Assembly (NCBI GenBank): GCA_026004675.1 | Contig: BPJP01000003.1 | Span: 372,001 to 436,000, forward strand | Source of the DNA: Gemmatales bacterium | Lineage (GTDB): Bacteria; Planctomycetota; Planctomycetia; Gemmatales; Gemmataceae | Length of the DNA stretch: 64,000 bases | Direction of reading: 5' to 3' | Part shown: positions 27,229-37,008 of the stretch, in pieces | Position numbering within the stretch: position 1 is the first letter of the stretch | Layout of the letters: the number at the start of each line of letters is the position of its first letter | Translations under genes and position numbers: made by a program | The notes under the pieces: generated by a model | Databases searched by the model: none | What the model was told of the DNA's origin: nothing | What the model saw: the letters and a program-made list of their open reading frames with translations, nothing else

Positions 27229-27966
27229 ATGATCAAGAAAGAACTGCAGCTAGAGATTCTAAGGCAACCTGATAACACAACCTGCGGTCCGACCTGTCTC
27301 CATGCGGTTTATCGCTATTTTGACGAACCTATCGAATTAGCCCAGGTAATTCGGGAGACGCCGATGCTGAGCGGTGGGGGAACGCTCGGCGTCCACCTCG
27401 GTTGTCATGCCCTAAAGCGCGGCTATCGTGTGACGATCTATACGTTTAATCTCACGGTTTTCGACCCGACGTGGTTCAAGGAGGGGAAGATTTCCGCCTC
27501 CTTACTGACAGAAAAGCTGGAAGCGCAAAGCGCTGTCAAGCCGTTGCCGAAGTTGCGGCGTGCCTGCCGCGCCTATTGCAAATTTCTTCGCCTTGGCGGC
27601 GTCATCAGAATGCGCGACCTGACCGGATCGCTGCTGCGTCGTTATCTCAACCGTTCGATTCCAATCCTGACTGGGCTGAGTTCGACCTATTTGTACCAGT
27701 GCGCCCGGGAATACGGTCCCGATTGCAAATCGGACGACATCCGCGGATTCCCGACTGGCCATTTTGTGGTGTTGTGCGGCTACGACAAGAAACGCCGCAC
27801 AGTTCGTGTTGCCGATCCCTTTTTGCCCAACCCCGCTGGTCATGACCATTATTATGAAGTGGTCATGGAACGTCTGGTTTGTTCGATCCTGCTTGGTGTT
27901 TTGACTTACGATGCCAATCTGCTCATCATCGAGCCTGCCGCAGGCAAGCGGCCAGCGATTCCGTAA
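27229..27966 (+). CDS. C39-like (papain-fold) cysteine peptidase
   Basis: This 245-residue protein begins with ILRQPDNTTCGPTCLHAVYR, which carries the Gln (oxyanion) and catalytic Cys of the C39/BtrH-like papain fold. The His is likely in FPTGHFVVLCGYD, and the Asp in VRVADPF. It has no signal peptide or transporter domain, so it acts in the cytoplasm, either as a peptidase or as an acyltransferase-type enzyme. Its 3' end overlaps the convergent N-formylglutamate amidohydrolase-like gene by 41 bases, placing it beside the amidoligase cluster, where such peptidases are typical partners. Confidence 0.82.
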   Translation: MIKKELQLEILRQPDNTTCGPTCLHAVYRYFDEPIELAQVIRETPMLSGGGTLGVHLGCHALKRGYRVTIYTFNLTVFDPTWFKEGKISASLLTEKLEAQSAVKPLPKLRRACRAYCKFLRLGGVIRMRDLTGSLLRRYLNRSIPILTGLSSTYLYQCAREYGPDCKSDDIRGFPTGHFVVLCGYDKKRRTVRVADPFLPNPAGHDHYYEVVMERLVCSILLGVLTYDANLLIIEPAAGKRPAIP

Positions 27967-28630
27967 GCTGTTCGCGCAGCCTTCGCCATCGCGAAGCCGC
28001 TGGCTCTACCAATGCCTGGTTGACTTCTAGTTCGATTCCCAAGTAGGCGTCGGCAAAAGATTTCCGCAAAGAAGTCGTCAGGCCATCTGATTTGCCAAGA
28101 TACGGGTAATTTCTTCGAACGCGTAGACCGGGCAAGTGCTGTGCCAATTCGGCGTACCAGCGATTGCAAAAGTCTCTTTCCCTGGCACGCGAGGGGTCGT
28201 AAAGCAATCCGACATCGGCGTGCCGAATGATGCCGTCGAGATGCGGCGCGAACGAGTGAACCGAGATGTGCAGGACAGTTTCGCCGGCTGCGATACGGGC
28301 TGCAATCCATGCTTGCACGCGCTGGCGATAAGGATAATAAAAGCGTTGCAGAATGTGTTGCTTAGCAGAAGGGTCGAGCGAGCGAGTGAATTCGGAAAAA
28401 AGCAAGCGATGATGAGGCGAGCGGTTCAATTCGACAAGCAACCGGCTAACCGTAGCAAAAATCAGAGGAGCACCGAGCCGGCGTTCGAAAGTTCTCGCCA
28501 GCATCAAGGCTCCCGGGTCCCATCCTCGATGGCTGGCTAGCGTTCGTTCGGCTCCGCGAAATAGCTTTTTATACTCCTTGGGAATGCGGTTGCCGCCGTG
28601 TTCACATGTCAACAGCAAGGGGAACGTCAT
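27926..28630 (-). CDS. N-formylglutamate amidohydrolase-family protein
   Basis: This 234-residue protein shows the family pattern: LLLTCEHGGNRIPKEYK near the N-terminus, HRGWDPGALMLA, VELNRS, HISVHSFAP and GIELEVNQALV. Members are zinc-dependent carboxypeptidase-fold hydrolases that cleave N-acyl-glutamates. The start at 28630 overlaps the stop of the GCS2-like gene (4 bases), so it is translated as part of the amidoligase operon. The likely substrate is an amide made or edited by the two ligases rather than formylglutamate of histidine breakdown. Confidence 0.85.
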   Translation of the reverse strand: MTFPLLLTCEHGGNRIPKEYKKLFRGAERTLASHRGWDPGALMLARTFERRLGAPLIFATVSRLLVELNRSPHHRLLFSEFTRSLDPSAKQHILQRFYYPYRQRVQAWIAARIAAGETVLHISVHSFAPHLDGIIRHADVGLLYDPSRARERDFCNRWYAELAQHLPGLRVRRNYPYLGKSDGLTTSLRKSFADAYLGIELEVNQALVEPAASRWRRLREQLTESLAACLRQAR

Positions 28631-29847
28631 CGGTCGTCACCAAACATCCGGCCATCTGCTAAACATCGACACAATGCTCGATAGACGAGAGGCAGCCGTC
28701 CCGTATCATCCTTGAGGGCATGAAGGATGCGGCGGGCTAAGGTGCCATTCTTGAGGATCTGCTGCAATGGTATGCTGTTCCCTTCCGGCTGGTCCGCTGT
28801 TTCGATGGCGTGCCGCCAAAGCCTGATCGCCGGGATAGGGCCGTCGGCCCAGCCGAATTGTCGCAAGTAGGAGTCGTCTTCAATGATCGTCGCGTCTGCG
28901 TCGCGAATCGAGGAAACGAGAATGTCGGCAAGCGAGTCGACGGCAAAGGACTGTTGTTCCTGCCAACTCGTCCAACGCTCCTGCACAAGAGTTTTTGCGA
29001 CGGCAACGATAGCCTGGCAAACGGCCAAATCCGCGGCTGGGCACTCTTGCGTATCCACTAACCTGATTTCGATCGTGTTCCGCTCAAAACGAGCAATGGC
29101 ACCGCGGGCATTCAGCCATTCGTGTTGCAGAATCCCCTCGGGATCCAACGGCGCGATGGCGCGGTACATCGGCTGCAAGATGCGCTCGTGGTAATCGGCG
29201 ATCGTGAATACTGCTTCGGGAATGATCTTTCCCGCGACGCTGGGCACATTCGCGGAATTGCGACAATATGCGTCCACACGGTTGTCGAGCACCCCATTGG
29301 GTTTCCCGTCCACGACAGGGGAACTGGCCGCCAGTGCGGGTATCAATGGCAGGAGCAATCGGATCGCCGCGTGCAAACGGCCGAATTCTTCGTCGTTGGC
29401 GAAGGGGAGATTAAGATGCACGCTTTGCAAGTTGGCCCAACCATGTCCTCGGCAATCGAAAATCCGGTTGAACGCTTCATAGACAGGATTGTAATCGTGA
29501 GGCCAAAGCTCCAATTCGCGAACAGGATCCATCCATGGATGCATCGCCGTCGGCATCAAACACGCTTGATGGACACGCAAAAGCTCGTTGAGACGGACCA
29601 CATGCCGTTGGAAAAGCGTCGGCAAGTTCGACAATGCCTTGGCCGGTCCATTGGTTTTCAATTCGATGACGTGTCGTGCCAATTCGTTCGACCAGCACAG
29701 CTCCCCCTGCTCGACTTCCGAGCAGAAATCTCCCGCCACATCGAAAATGACACGATCGCAGATCGGCTTGACCGAAAGTGATTCGTCGTCAACGATCATG
29801 AATTCCATTTCGACGCCGAAGGCTTCGAAAAGATGATGGGACGTCAC
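28627..29847 (-). CDS. GCS2-type carboxylate-amine ligase (glutamate-cysteine ligase-like)
   Basis: GTG 29847 overlaps the RimK-like stop, giving 406 residues. FGVEMEFMIVD at the start, HPWMDP, and SVHLNLPFANDEEFGRLHAA with later ERNTIEIRLVDTQECP match the glutamine-synthetase-fold GCS2 family. These enzymes join glutamate or another carboxylate to an amine using ATP. The classical glutathione function is unlikely here: the operon partners are another ligase (RimK-like), an amidohydrolase and a GNAT-nitrilase fusion. That arrangement points to a peptide-like metabolite or protein tag. Confidence 0.85.
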   Translation of the reverse strand: MTSHHLFEAFGVEMEFMIVDDESLSVKPICDRVIFDVAGDFCSEVEQGELCWSNELARHVIELKTNGPAKALSNLPTLFQRHVVRLNELLRVHQACLMPTAMHPWMDPVRELELWPHDYNPVYEAFNRIFDCRGHGWANLQSVHLNLPFANDEEFGRLHAAIRLLLPLIPALAASSPVVDGKPNGVLDNRVDAYCRNSANVPSVAGKIIPEAVFTIADYHERILQPMYRAIAPLDPEGILQHEWLNARGAIARFERNTIEIRLVDTQECPAADLAVCQAIVAVAKTLVQERWTSWQEQQSFAVDSLADILVSSIRDADATIIEDDSYLRQFGWADGPIPAIRLWRHAIETADQPEGNSIPLQQILKNGTLARRILHALKDDTGRLPLVYRALCRCLADGRMFGDDR

Positions 29848-31310
29848 GCGAGACCTGCCTTTCGCTGTTCAATGCGTTTCAAAAAAACGTACATGACTCG
29901 GCGGTAGAGTTCGTCCTTCAAAATGGCGTCTTCGAAATGGTGGTTGATGTTGGGGTTGTCATTGACTTCGATGACGAAGAATCTGCCTTCCGATTCCTTG
30001 ACATCGACGCCGTACAAGCCATCCCCAATCAGATTGGCCGCCTTGAGGGCGGCTTGAACCGCTCGGCGAGGGGCAAGCTCGACGGGGATCGTTTCCGACT
30101 TGCCATAGCGGTCCTGTCCTTGCCGTTCCTGGCAAATGATCTGCCAATGTCCGCGAGCCATGAAGTATTTGCAGGCATAGAGGGGTTGGCGATCGAGGAT
30201 GCCGATACGCCAATCGAATGTTGTCGGCAGAAATTCCTGGGCCACGACGAGGTCGGACTCTGCGAGGAATTCTGTTAACCTCGCCTCCAACGCTGTTTTG
30301 TCTTCAACCTTCACCACCCCTGAAGAAAACGAGCTGTCCGGTCTTTTCAGAACGCATGGAAAGCCGAGTTCGTCTCCAACCATACCGGCGTTTCCCTGAT
30401 GAACAACCATGGTTTTGGGGATCGGCACTTTATGCCGGGAGAGCAGTTCCGCCAGATAGACCTTGTTGGCACAACGGACGATCGACTGCGGGTCGTCGAT
30501 GACGATGAGTTTCTCGCTTTCGGCACGGCGCGAAAAACGGTACGTGTAGTTGTTGACGAAGGTGGTGTCGCGAATGAAGAGGGCGTCGAATTCGGCCAGG
30601 CGAGCATAGTCGTCCCTGGTGATGAGTTCAGCGTGCAAACCGAGCCTGGCCGCCGCTTTGATAAATTTCTTCAAGGCGACTTCGTCCGAGGGGGGTTCCG
30701 GATCAGCAGGATTGTAAAGGATGGCCAGGTCGAAACGGGTGCGCGTCCGCGTCCGATGACCGTTGCGGTGTCCGGAAAAATGCCGCCGCGCCGATTCGAT
30801 CACAAAAGGCCAATGCGAGACCGGCACTTCGTTGGCCGCAATCGTGGCGATGGTTCGCAATTGCCAGCCGTTGTCCATGCGGGCGAAGTTGGCGCGCAGC
30901 AAGGGAGACTGGAACTGATTAAAAAGACTGAGGGCCAATCGGTTATAACGCGCTGCCATGTTGCGCCCGAAGTAGATGCTCAACGTGAACGTATCCGATT
31001 TGATTGGCTGTAAACTCTTGGCGATCAACTCGTCAAGTTCGCTCGACACGAGCCGAACAATGGCGTGGGTCTTGAGACCCTGGATGGTGGCGACGCTTGG
31101 TTGCGGCTTGTGTCCTCTCGCTTCAGCGAGAAGCGACACATAATAGCCCATGCTCTGGTAACGATAGGAGCGACAAAGGTTGAAGACTTTGACGTTACGC
31201 AAGTCCGAAAATGCCGGGTCGGTCAAATAAGTCCGCGCTTCGACCACTTGCACATCGTCGATAGTCGCAGGCCAGTCTTCCAAACGATTGGTAACGATCA
31301 GAATAGACAT
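29844..31310 (-). CDS. RimK-family ATP-grasp ligase
   Basis: This 488-residue protein has an N-terminal domain typical of large RimK-like proteins (SILIVTNRLEDWP to about residue 190), then an ATP-grasp domain. Visible features are ANKVYLAELLSRHKVPIPKT, FPCVLKRPDSSFSSGVVKV (nucleotide lysine and flexible loop), VAQEFLPTTFDWRIGIL, and the Mg site FFVIEVNDNPNINHHFED. RimK-like enzymes add glutamates or other amino acids to a C-terminus. It sits between the GNAT-nitrilase gene upstream and the GCS2 ligase downstream, with a 4-base overlap to the latter. Confidence 0.9.
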   Translation of the reverse strand: MSILIVTNRLEDWPATIDDVQVVEARTYLTDPAFSDLRNVKVFNLCRSYRYQSMGYYVSLLAEARGHKPQPSVATIQGLKTHAIVRLVSSELDELIAKSLQPIKSDTFTLSIYFGRNMAARYNRLALSLFNQFQSPLLRANFARMDNGWQLRTIATIAANEVPVSHWPFVIESARRHFSGHRNGHRTRTRTRFDLAILYNPADPEPPSDEVALKKFIKAAARLGLHAELITRDDYARLAEFDALFIRDTTFVNNYTYRFSRRAESEKLIVIDDPQSIVRCANKVYLAELLSRHKVPIPKTMVVHQGNAGMVGDELGFPCVLKRPDSSFSSGVVKVEDKTALEARLTEFLAESDLVVAQEFLPTTFDWRIGILDRQPLYACKYFMARGHWQIICQERQGQDRYGKSETIPVELAPRRAVQAALKAANLIGDGLYGVDVKESEGRFFVIEVNDNPNINHHFEDAILKDELYRRVMYVFLKRIEQRKAGLA

Positions 31311-31430
31311 CGAAGGTCACTCCGTCGAATCATGACGCGGCAAACACTCCTGTTTGCCGGCCGGGAAAATGGCAGCACCGGTGGGCATCGTGCATTCGTG
31401 TCCACAGAGGAAAGATGAAGCGACGTGTGG

Positions 31431-32990
31431 TCAAATTTCCTGGCGTTTTTCATCTTCGTAATAAACGACTCTGTACAAGTCCCGGCGGCGGTCGTTCCAG
31501 TTCTGGACCGTTCCGCCCTCACGGTGCTTGCGCAACTGCTCGAAATCCAAATCGTGGATAATCACCGTTTCGACATTAGGATGGCATTCGGCGGCCACGG
31601 CGTCGCGGGCGAATTCGGCATCGGCAGGCGTGAAAATGCCCGACTGGGCGTAATGGATGTCGGCGTTTTCGACGAATGGCAAGTTCCCCGTGCAACCGGA
31701 AATCGCGACATACATGTGGTTTTCGATGCACCGTGCCTGTGCACAGTGACGGACGCGCAAGTAGCCGTGCCGCGTGTCGGTGTTGAACGGCACGAAGAGG
31801 ATCTGTGCCCCTTTCTGAGCGGCAATACGCGCCAATTCTGGAAATTCGATGTCGTAACAAATTTGGATGCCCACCTTGCCGCAATCCGTATCGAACACCT
31901 CCACGCGTTCGCCAGGGGTCACCCCCCACCACTTGCGTTCGCTGGGCGTAATGTGAAGTTTGTATTGTTTGCCAATCGAACCATCTCGGCGGAAGAGGAA
32001 GGAGACGTTGTAAAGGGTGTCGTATTCGACAACGAATTGGGATCCCCCGATCACGTTGACATCGTACTTGACGGAGTGCTCAGTGAAAAAATCAAGATAG
32101 TCGGGAGTAAACTCCGCAAGCTGTCTGGCCGCAAGTCCAGGACGTGCCGCCTCGACACAGGATAACAATTGTGTCGTAAATAATTCAGGGAACAACACGA
32201 AATCGCATTTGTAATCGGAAGCCACGTCGAGAAAGAATTCGCACTGGCGGGCAAATTCGTCGAAACTGTTGATTTCCCGCATTTCATACTGGACGACACA
32301 GACGCGGATCGGTTCGACAACGTTGTGGAAACGCCGCCTCGCTTCCGGCACATAATCGAGGTTTTTCCACTCGAGATAAGTCGCATAACCACATGAGTCG
32401 GTATCACTGGGGAAATAATTGGCGACCAACCCTTGAACCGAAAAACCGTTGGCCAGCTGGGCAGTCAGTACCGGATCGTAAATAGCCTTATCGACGACGC
32501 GCTCGATATACTCCCGAGCCGACATTTCGTGAGCGTGTTTGTGATAGCCTGGGATGCGACCCGCGATGATGATCCGGGCGAGGTTTTTTTGTCGGCAAAG
32601 TTCCTTGCGTGCGTCGTACAGCCGACGCGACAGCTTCATGCCGCGAAACTCCGGATCCACCATGATCTCGATGCCATACAGCGTGTCCCCTTTGGGTTTG
32701 TGATTACGGATGTAACCGGCGTCCGAAACGGTTTTCCAGTCGTACCACTTCAAGGAAGGGTCGTACTCGACAATGAGGCTGGAGGATGAAGCGACCAGTC
32801 GGCCGTCGATCTCGATACCAATTTGCCCTTCGGGAAAGATGGCCAGTTGGCTTTCGATTTGTTCACGCTGCCAGGTCTGCATTCCCGGAAAGCATTTGCG
32901 TTGCAGCGCGATCAAGTCATCAAAATCTTCGATCTTCAATGGCCGGACTATGATTTTCCACTCGAATTCCGCCAGATCAATTGGTTCCAT
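31431..32990 (-). CDS. GNAT acetyltransferase-nitrilase fusion protein
   Basis: Two domains lie in 519 residues. The first about 190 form a GNAT domain ([40 protein letters not shown]). From about residue 225 to the end is a carbon-nitrogen hydrolase with its Glu-Lys-Cys triad: Glu in FPELFT, Lys in YKLHITPSE, Cys in [13 protein letters not shown]. The fusion would acylate or recognise an amine and hydrolyse an amide. It is the first gene of the amidoligase operon, 120 bases upstream of the RimK-like gene, and its start faces the diadenylate cyclase promoter region. Confidence 0.9.
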   Translation of the reverse strand: MEPIDLAEFEWKIIVRPLKIEDFDDLIALQRKCFPGMQTWQREQIESQLAIFPEGQIGIEIDGRLVASSSSLIVEYDPSLKWYDWKTVSDAGYIRNHKPKGDTLYGIEIMVDPEFRGMKLSRRLYDARKELCRQKNLARIIIAGRIPGYHKHAHEMSAREYIERVVDKAIYDPVLTAQLANGFSVQGLVANYFPSDTDSCGYATYLEWKNLDYVPEARRRFHNVVEPIRVCVVQYEMREINSFDEFARQCEFFLDVASDYKCDFVLFPELFTTQLLSCVEAARPGLAARQLAEFTPDYLDFFTEHSVKYDVNVIGGSQFVVEYDTLYNVSFLFRRDGSIGKQYKLHITPSERKWWGVTPGERVEVFDTDCGKVGIQICYDIEFPELARIAAQKGAQILFVPFNTDTRHGYLRVRHCAQARCIENHMYVAISGCTGNLPFVENADIHYAQSGIFTPADAEFARDAVAAECHPNVETVIIHDLDFEQLRKHREGGTVQNWNDRRRDLYRVVYYEDEKRQEI

Positions 32991-33241
32991 CCCTTTGCCC
33001 CTTTTCTTGTTTTCGCTATGCCAACTTCAAGGCCGTGCCACGAATTCGTCGCTGTCATGGTTGCAACCTCTTGTTTTTGTTGTCCACCACAGTGCGTACG
33101 TGCAGCCGCATCGAACTCTATTTTAGTCAGGCGTTCGAATGAAAACGAGATCAACATGATGTTGCTGGAACCAACTATTTAGAGACGGCCGCTTCTCCCA
33201 AGAAGGTAGTTGCATGAAATGGGCAACCTTCAGTTTGGAAC

Positions 33242-34453
33242 ATGATTGACTACTTGTTGCCTTATCTTCTCGAATTGCGCTTGCATTTTCGCGTCACGGA
33301 TGCCATCGACATCCTGTTGATGGCGGTCCTGCTTTACCTGGTATTGCACTGGTGCCGGGAAAACTCCCGCCGTGTGCTGGTTGGCGTCACTGTCTTGATC
33401 GTTATCTATTTCCTCGCCCGATCGTTCGACATGTACTTGACTTCACAAGTCTTCCACGCAGGATTCACGGCACTGGTCATCGTTCTGAGTGTCATCTTCC
33501 AGGACGACGCCCGCCGGATGTTCGAACGGCTATCCTCTTGGGGGGCGTGGCGCGAGAGTCGACGCAGCGAGACTGCCTCCGCGACAAACGCGGTGCTTGT
33601 GCAGACAGTCTTTCAACTGGCAGAAAACAAAACCGGAGCGTTAATTGTCCTGCAAGGCAAAGAAGCCCTCGACCGGCACCTGGAAGGGGGCATTTCTTTG
33701 CAGGGCAGAATAAGCAAACCGCTACTTTTGAGCATTTTCGACACGTCCTCGCCGGGCCACGATGGCGCAGTAGTCCTCAAAGGTGATCGGATCGAATCGT
33801 TTGCTGTCCACTTGCCGATATCGAAAAACCATAAAGTCCTGGCCGGGCGAGGCACACGTCATGCCGCCGCCTTGGGATTGAGCGAACGCTGCGATGCGCT
33901 GGTCATTGTCGTTTCCGAGGAAAGGCGTGTCGTCAGCGTTGCGGAAAATGGCACATTGAAGGAGGTTGGCAGCGCTCCTCAACTGTTGAGCCGACTGGAT
34001 CGGTTCTTCGAATGTGTTTACCCGGAAAAAAACCATGTTCATTGGCGCCGATTTGTTTTCGAGAATTGGCCAATGAAATGCCTGGCTCTGTTCTTTGCCG
34101 CCGCTGCCTGGTACATAGTCGGTTTCAATCCCAATACCGTCGTGCGCACGTTCGTGGTTCCCGTTGAATACCGCAATGTGCCTCCGAATCTGGCGATCAA
34201 CGAGGGCGTGCTGGAAACCGTGCACGTTACTTGCTCCGGTTCCGAACGCGATTTTCGTTTTCTGGATGCGAGCAGCCTGAAAATCGCCATCGATCTCGCC
34301 AATCGATCGCCAGGCATACATGAAATTGAGTTTTCGGCCAGGAACATTCGTCTGCCACCTGGCATTGAAATTTATCGGATCGAACCAGCCTCCGTGGAAT
34401 TGGAATTGCAGCCTCGAAAACCAGTCTCGGCCAAGACGCCGGGTCAAAGGTGA
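33242..34453 (+). CDS. Diadenylate cyclase fused to a YbbR-like domain
   Basis: This 403-residue protein has three N-terminal membrane helices (ILLMAVLLYLVLHW, VLVGVTVLIVIYFLA, FTALVIVLSVIF) and a DisA_N (DAC) domain with DGAVVLKGDRI and RGTRHAAALGLSE, the DGA and RHR active-site motifs. It then has a fourth helix (about residues 281-300) and a YbbR-like beta domain (RTFVVPVEYRNVPPNLAI). In Firmicutes, CdaA and its YbbR regulator CdaR are separate genes; here they form one chain. It should make c-di-AMP at the membrane with an extracytoplasmic sensor on the same polypeptide. ATG 33242 follows a 250-base divergent gap. Confidence 0.9.
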   Translation: MIDYLLPYLLELRLHFRVTDAIDILLMAVLLYLVLHWCRENSRRVLVGVTVLIVIYFLARSFDMYLTSQVFHAGFTALVIVLSVIFQDDARRMFERLSSWGAWRESRRSETASATNAVLVQTVFQLAENKTGALIVLQGKEALDRHLEGGISLQGRISKPLLLSIFDTSSPGHDGAVVLKGDRIESFAVHLPISKNHKVLAGRGTRHAAALGLSERCDALVIVVSEERRVVSVAENGTLKEVGSAPQLLSRLDRFFECVYPEKNHVHWRRFVFENWPMKCLALFFAAAAWYIVGFNPNTVVRTFVVPVEYRNVPPNLAINEGVLETVHVTCSGSERDFRFLDASSLKIAIDLANRSPGIHEIEFSARNIRLPPGIEIYRIEPASVELELQPRKPVSAKTPGQR

Positions 34454-34462
34454 GTGCCGGGT

Positions 34463-35473
34463 TTACACGTCGGCCTCGTTATCGGGCACGGTGTACAACG
34501 GCACCTCGCCGTTGGCCGGTCCTTTATATAGCTTGCGTTGGGTGGCCTGGTTGAAAGGCGTCCACGAAGACTGCGGGTTGCGGTCTTCGCGAATGTCGCG
34601 GACGAACGCGTGCACCTTGGCATCGAGATTATCGAGGTGGTGCAAGGCGATCGCCTCTGGAGTCATCGGCAATTTCGGGCTGCCGAATTCGTATGTGCCG
34701 TGGTGGCTCAGGATCATGTGCTTCAAACGCAACAGGAGTTCTTCGGGAAAAGGCTCGCCGGTCAAGTCGGACACCTTGGCAACTTTTTCGTTCAACATTT
34801 CGACACCGATCACCAGGTGGCCGATCAATTGGCCTTCGTCGGAATAGGCGAAATGCCGCTCATAGGTGAGTTCGCGAACCTTGCCGATGTCGTGAAGGAA
34901 GATTCCGGCAGCGAGCAGATCGCGGTCCAAATCGGGATAAAGAGGGGCGATGCGGTCAGCGGTTTCCAGAAGATTGACGACGTGCTCGAGCAAACCGCCG
35001 ATGTAGGCATGGTGGTTGCGGATGCCTGCCGGGGCACGGCAAAAGCGATTCACGAAGTCGTCATCCATCAAAAAGCATTCGAGCAAAGCGCGGAGATGGG
35101 GATTGGCGATCTTCATCACCAAACCGCGCAGCCGCTCCAAGAGCTTGCTTACGTCGTGTTCGGTGTGAGGGAGGAAGTCGGCGATATCGACCTTTTCGGC
35201 GGGAACGCGTTCGATGTAGTTCAAGATCATCTGCAGTGCGCCTTGGAAAAGCTGCACCTTGCCCTTGACGTTCAAGAAGTCGCCGACTTCGAAAGAGCGA
35301 AACAAGTGCTCGCCGGCATTCCACAGCCGGGCGTTGATGGTGCCTGTCCGGTCGTGCAAATCGAGTTGCAAGTAAAGGTTGCCGTTGCGGTTGGCCCGCA
35401 GCTGTTTGTCGGCCACAAGATAGGTTTCTTCAACAGTATCGCCGTCTTTGAGATGTTGCACGAATTGACGCAT
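34463..35473 (-). CDS. OB-fold/HD-domain phosphohydrolase (YhaM-like 3'-5' exoribonuclease)
   Basis: This 336-residue protein has an N-terminal OB fold (KQLRANRNGNLYLQLDLHDR, FLNVKGKVQLFQGALQMIL) and an HD domain with HHAYIGGLLEHVVNLL, GIFLHDIGKVRE and LKHMILSHHGTYEFG. This combination matches YhaM/CBF1-type 3'-5' exonucleases that act on RNA or single-stranded DNA. It is the most downstream gene of the glycine cleavage block, 46 bases after gcvPA, but no functional link to glycine is expected. Confidence 0.87.
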   Translation of the reverse strand: MRQFVQHLKDGDTVEETYLVADKQLRANRNGNLYLQLDLHDRTGTINARLWNAGEHLFRSFEVGDFLNVKGKVQLFQGALQMILNYIERVPAEKVDIADFLPHTEHDVSKLLERLRGLVMKIANPHLRALLECFLMDDDFVNRFCRAPAGIRNHHAYIGGLLEHVVNLLETADRIAPLYPDLDRDLLAAGIFLHDIGKVRELTYERHFAYSDEGQLIGHLVIGVEMLNEKVAKVSDLTGEPFPEELLLRLKHMILSHHGTYEFGSPKLPMTPEAIALHHLDNLDAKVHAFVRDIREDRNPQSSWTPFNQATQRKLYKGPANGEVPLYTVPDNEADV

Positions 35474-35519
35474 TCTCGGTCCTTGCGCTTGTGATCATAA
35501 AAAGTTATCGTTTTCTATC

Positions 35520-36875
35520 TTACATGCTGGTGAAGGTTGTTACGAGGCGGTCCATTTCTTCTTTGGTGCGTTTTTCCGTTGTTGCCAGCGTGAAGCAATC
35601 GCCGAATTGAGGATACCATGTGCCGAGCGGCAACCCCGCGAGGAATCCCCGGTCGCGGGCACGCCGAAGCAATTGGGGAACATCTTTCGGCGAGCGGACG
35701 GCAAACTCCTTGAAGAAGGGGCGATCGAAGCGGAGAGGAAAGCCGGCCTCGGCCAGTTGCCGAGCTAGATAATGTGCGTTTCTGGTGCACAATTCAGCCG
35801 TCTGTTTCAAGCCTTGCGGTCCAAGCGCTGCCAAATAAACGGCAGCTCGCAAGGCGAACAGGCCCTGGTTCGTACAAATGTTGCTAGTGGCTTTTTCCCG
35901 GCGAATATGCTGTTCGCGGGTTTGCAACGTCAGTGTCCAGCAGCGTTTGCCGTTGCGATCGACCGTTTCGCCCACGAGCCTGCCGGGCATTTTGCGAACA
36001 AATTCTTGCCGGCAAGCGAGGATGCCCAGGTACGGACCGCCATACGACATCGGGTTTCCCAGACACTGTCCCTCGGCAATAGCGATATCCGCCCCGTACT
36101 CGCCCGGTCCTTTGAGCAACCCCAGACTGATCGGGTCGAAGCTCTGGACGAACAGCGCTCCGTGGTCGTGTGCGATCTTGGCCAGCTCCCCGACTTCTTC
36201 AAAACAACCAAAAAAATTCGGGTGCTGCACGATGACGCAAGCCGTCTCGTCGTCGATGGCTTTCTCGAGTGCATCGGGGTCAAGGAATCCTTCAGGCGCC
36301 GGCAGGCAGATTCCCCTGGCTTCGAGATTCTTGAGATAGGTTTCAAGCGTGGCTCGATAATGGGGGTGCATGCTTTCGGTATAAAGAATTCTACCATGCC
36401 GCTGCGTAATCGTAATGGCCATGAAGGCGGCCTCGGCGACAGCGCTTCCCCCTTCATAGAGGCTGGCGTTGGCGACATCCATCCCAGTGAGCTGGCAGAT
36501 CAGAGTTTGAAATTCAAAGAAAACTTGCAGGCTACCCTGACTCGCCTCTGCCTGATACGGAGTGTAAGCAGTATAGAACTCGCTGCGCGAGGAAACCGTA
36601 TCGACGACCGCCGGGATGAAGTGATCGTAGCTGCCGCCGCCAAGAAAGCATACCGATCGATCGGCTGACTGGTTCCGCTCCGCCAACGCCTGAACCATGC
36701 GTGTCAGCTCGATTTCGCTCATAGCCGGTGGCACGTTCAAGTCGCGTTTCAGCCGCAGTGTTTCCGGAATCACCGCGAACAAATCGTCGATCGACCGAAC
36801 GCCGATCTTTTCCAGCATCGCCTGCCGATCTTCAGGCGTATTCAGTACGTATGCCAAGAGCGACTCCTGTTTCAC
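35520..36875 (-). CDS. gcvPA: Glycine dehydrogenase (decarboxylating) subunit 1
   Basis: This 451-residue protein is the alpha half of the two-subunit P-protein: CFLGGGSYDHFIPAVVD, YTAYTPYQAEASQGSLQ, ANASLYEGGSAVAEAA and QTREQHIRREKATSNICTNQ are diagnostic. It decarboxylates glycine with PLP, but the PLP lysine resides in subunit 2 (GcvPB), which is not in this window. Upstream on the same strand are gcvT and gcvH, giving the order gcvT-gcvH-gcvPA. Length is normal for GcvPA. Confidence 0.95.
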   Translation of the reverse strand: MKQESLLAYVLNTPEDRQAMLEKIGVRSIDDLFAVIPETLRLKRDLNVPPAMSEIELTRMVQALAERNQSADRSVCFLGGGSYDHFIPAVVDTVSSRSEFYTAYTPYQAEASQGSLQVFFEFQTLICQLTGMDVANASLYEGGSAVAEAAFMAITITQRHGRILYTESMHPHYRATLETYLKNLEARGICLPAPEGFLDPDALEKAIDDETACVIVQHPNFFGCFEEVGELAKIAHDHGALFVQSFDPISLGLLKGPGEYGADIAIAEGQCLGNPMSYGGPYLGILACRQEFVRKMPGRLVGETVDRNGKRCWTLTLQTREQHIRREKATSNICTNQGLFALRAAVYLAALGPQGLKQTAELCTRNAHYLARQLAEAGFPLRFDRPFFKEFAVRSPKDVPQLLRRARDRGFLAGLPLGTWYPQFGDCFTLATTEKRTKEEMDRLVTTFTSM

Positions 36876-37008
36876 ATCTCTTGTTTTGCGGTCACCTTGA
36901 AACCATTGTCCCTATGCCTGTAGATGATTCGTGCTTCCTTCGCTTTGGGCAAATCCATAGGTCGCGTTCACGCTGGTTGCCAGTCGAAGCATGAAAACGG
37001 TATCGCGA

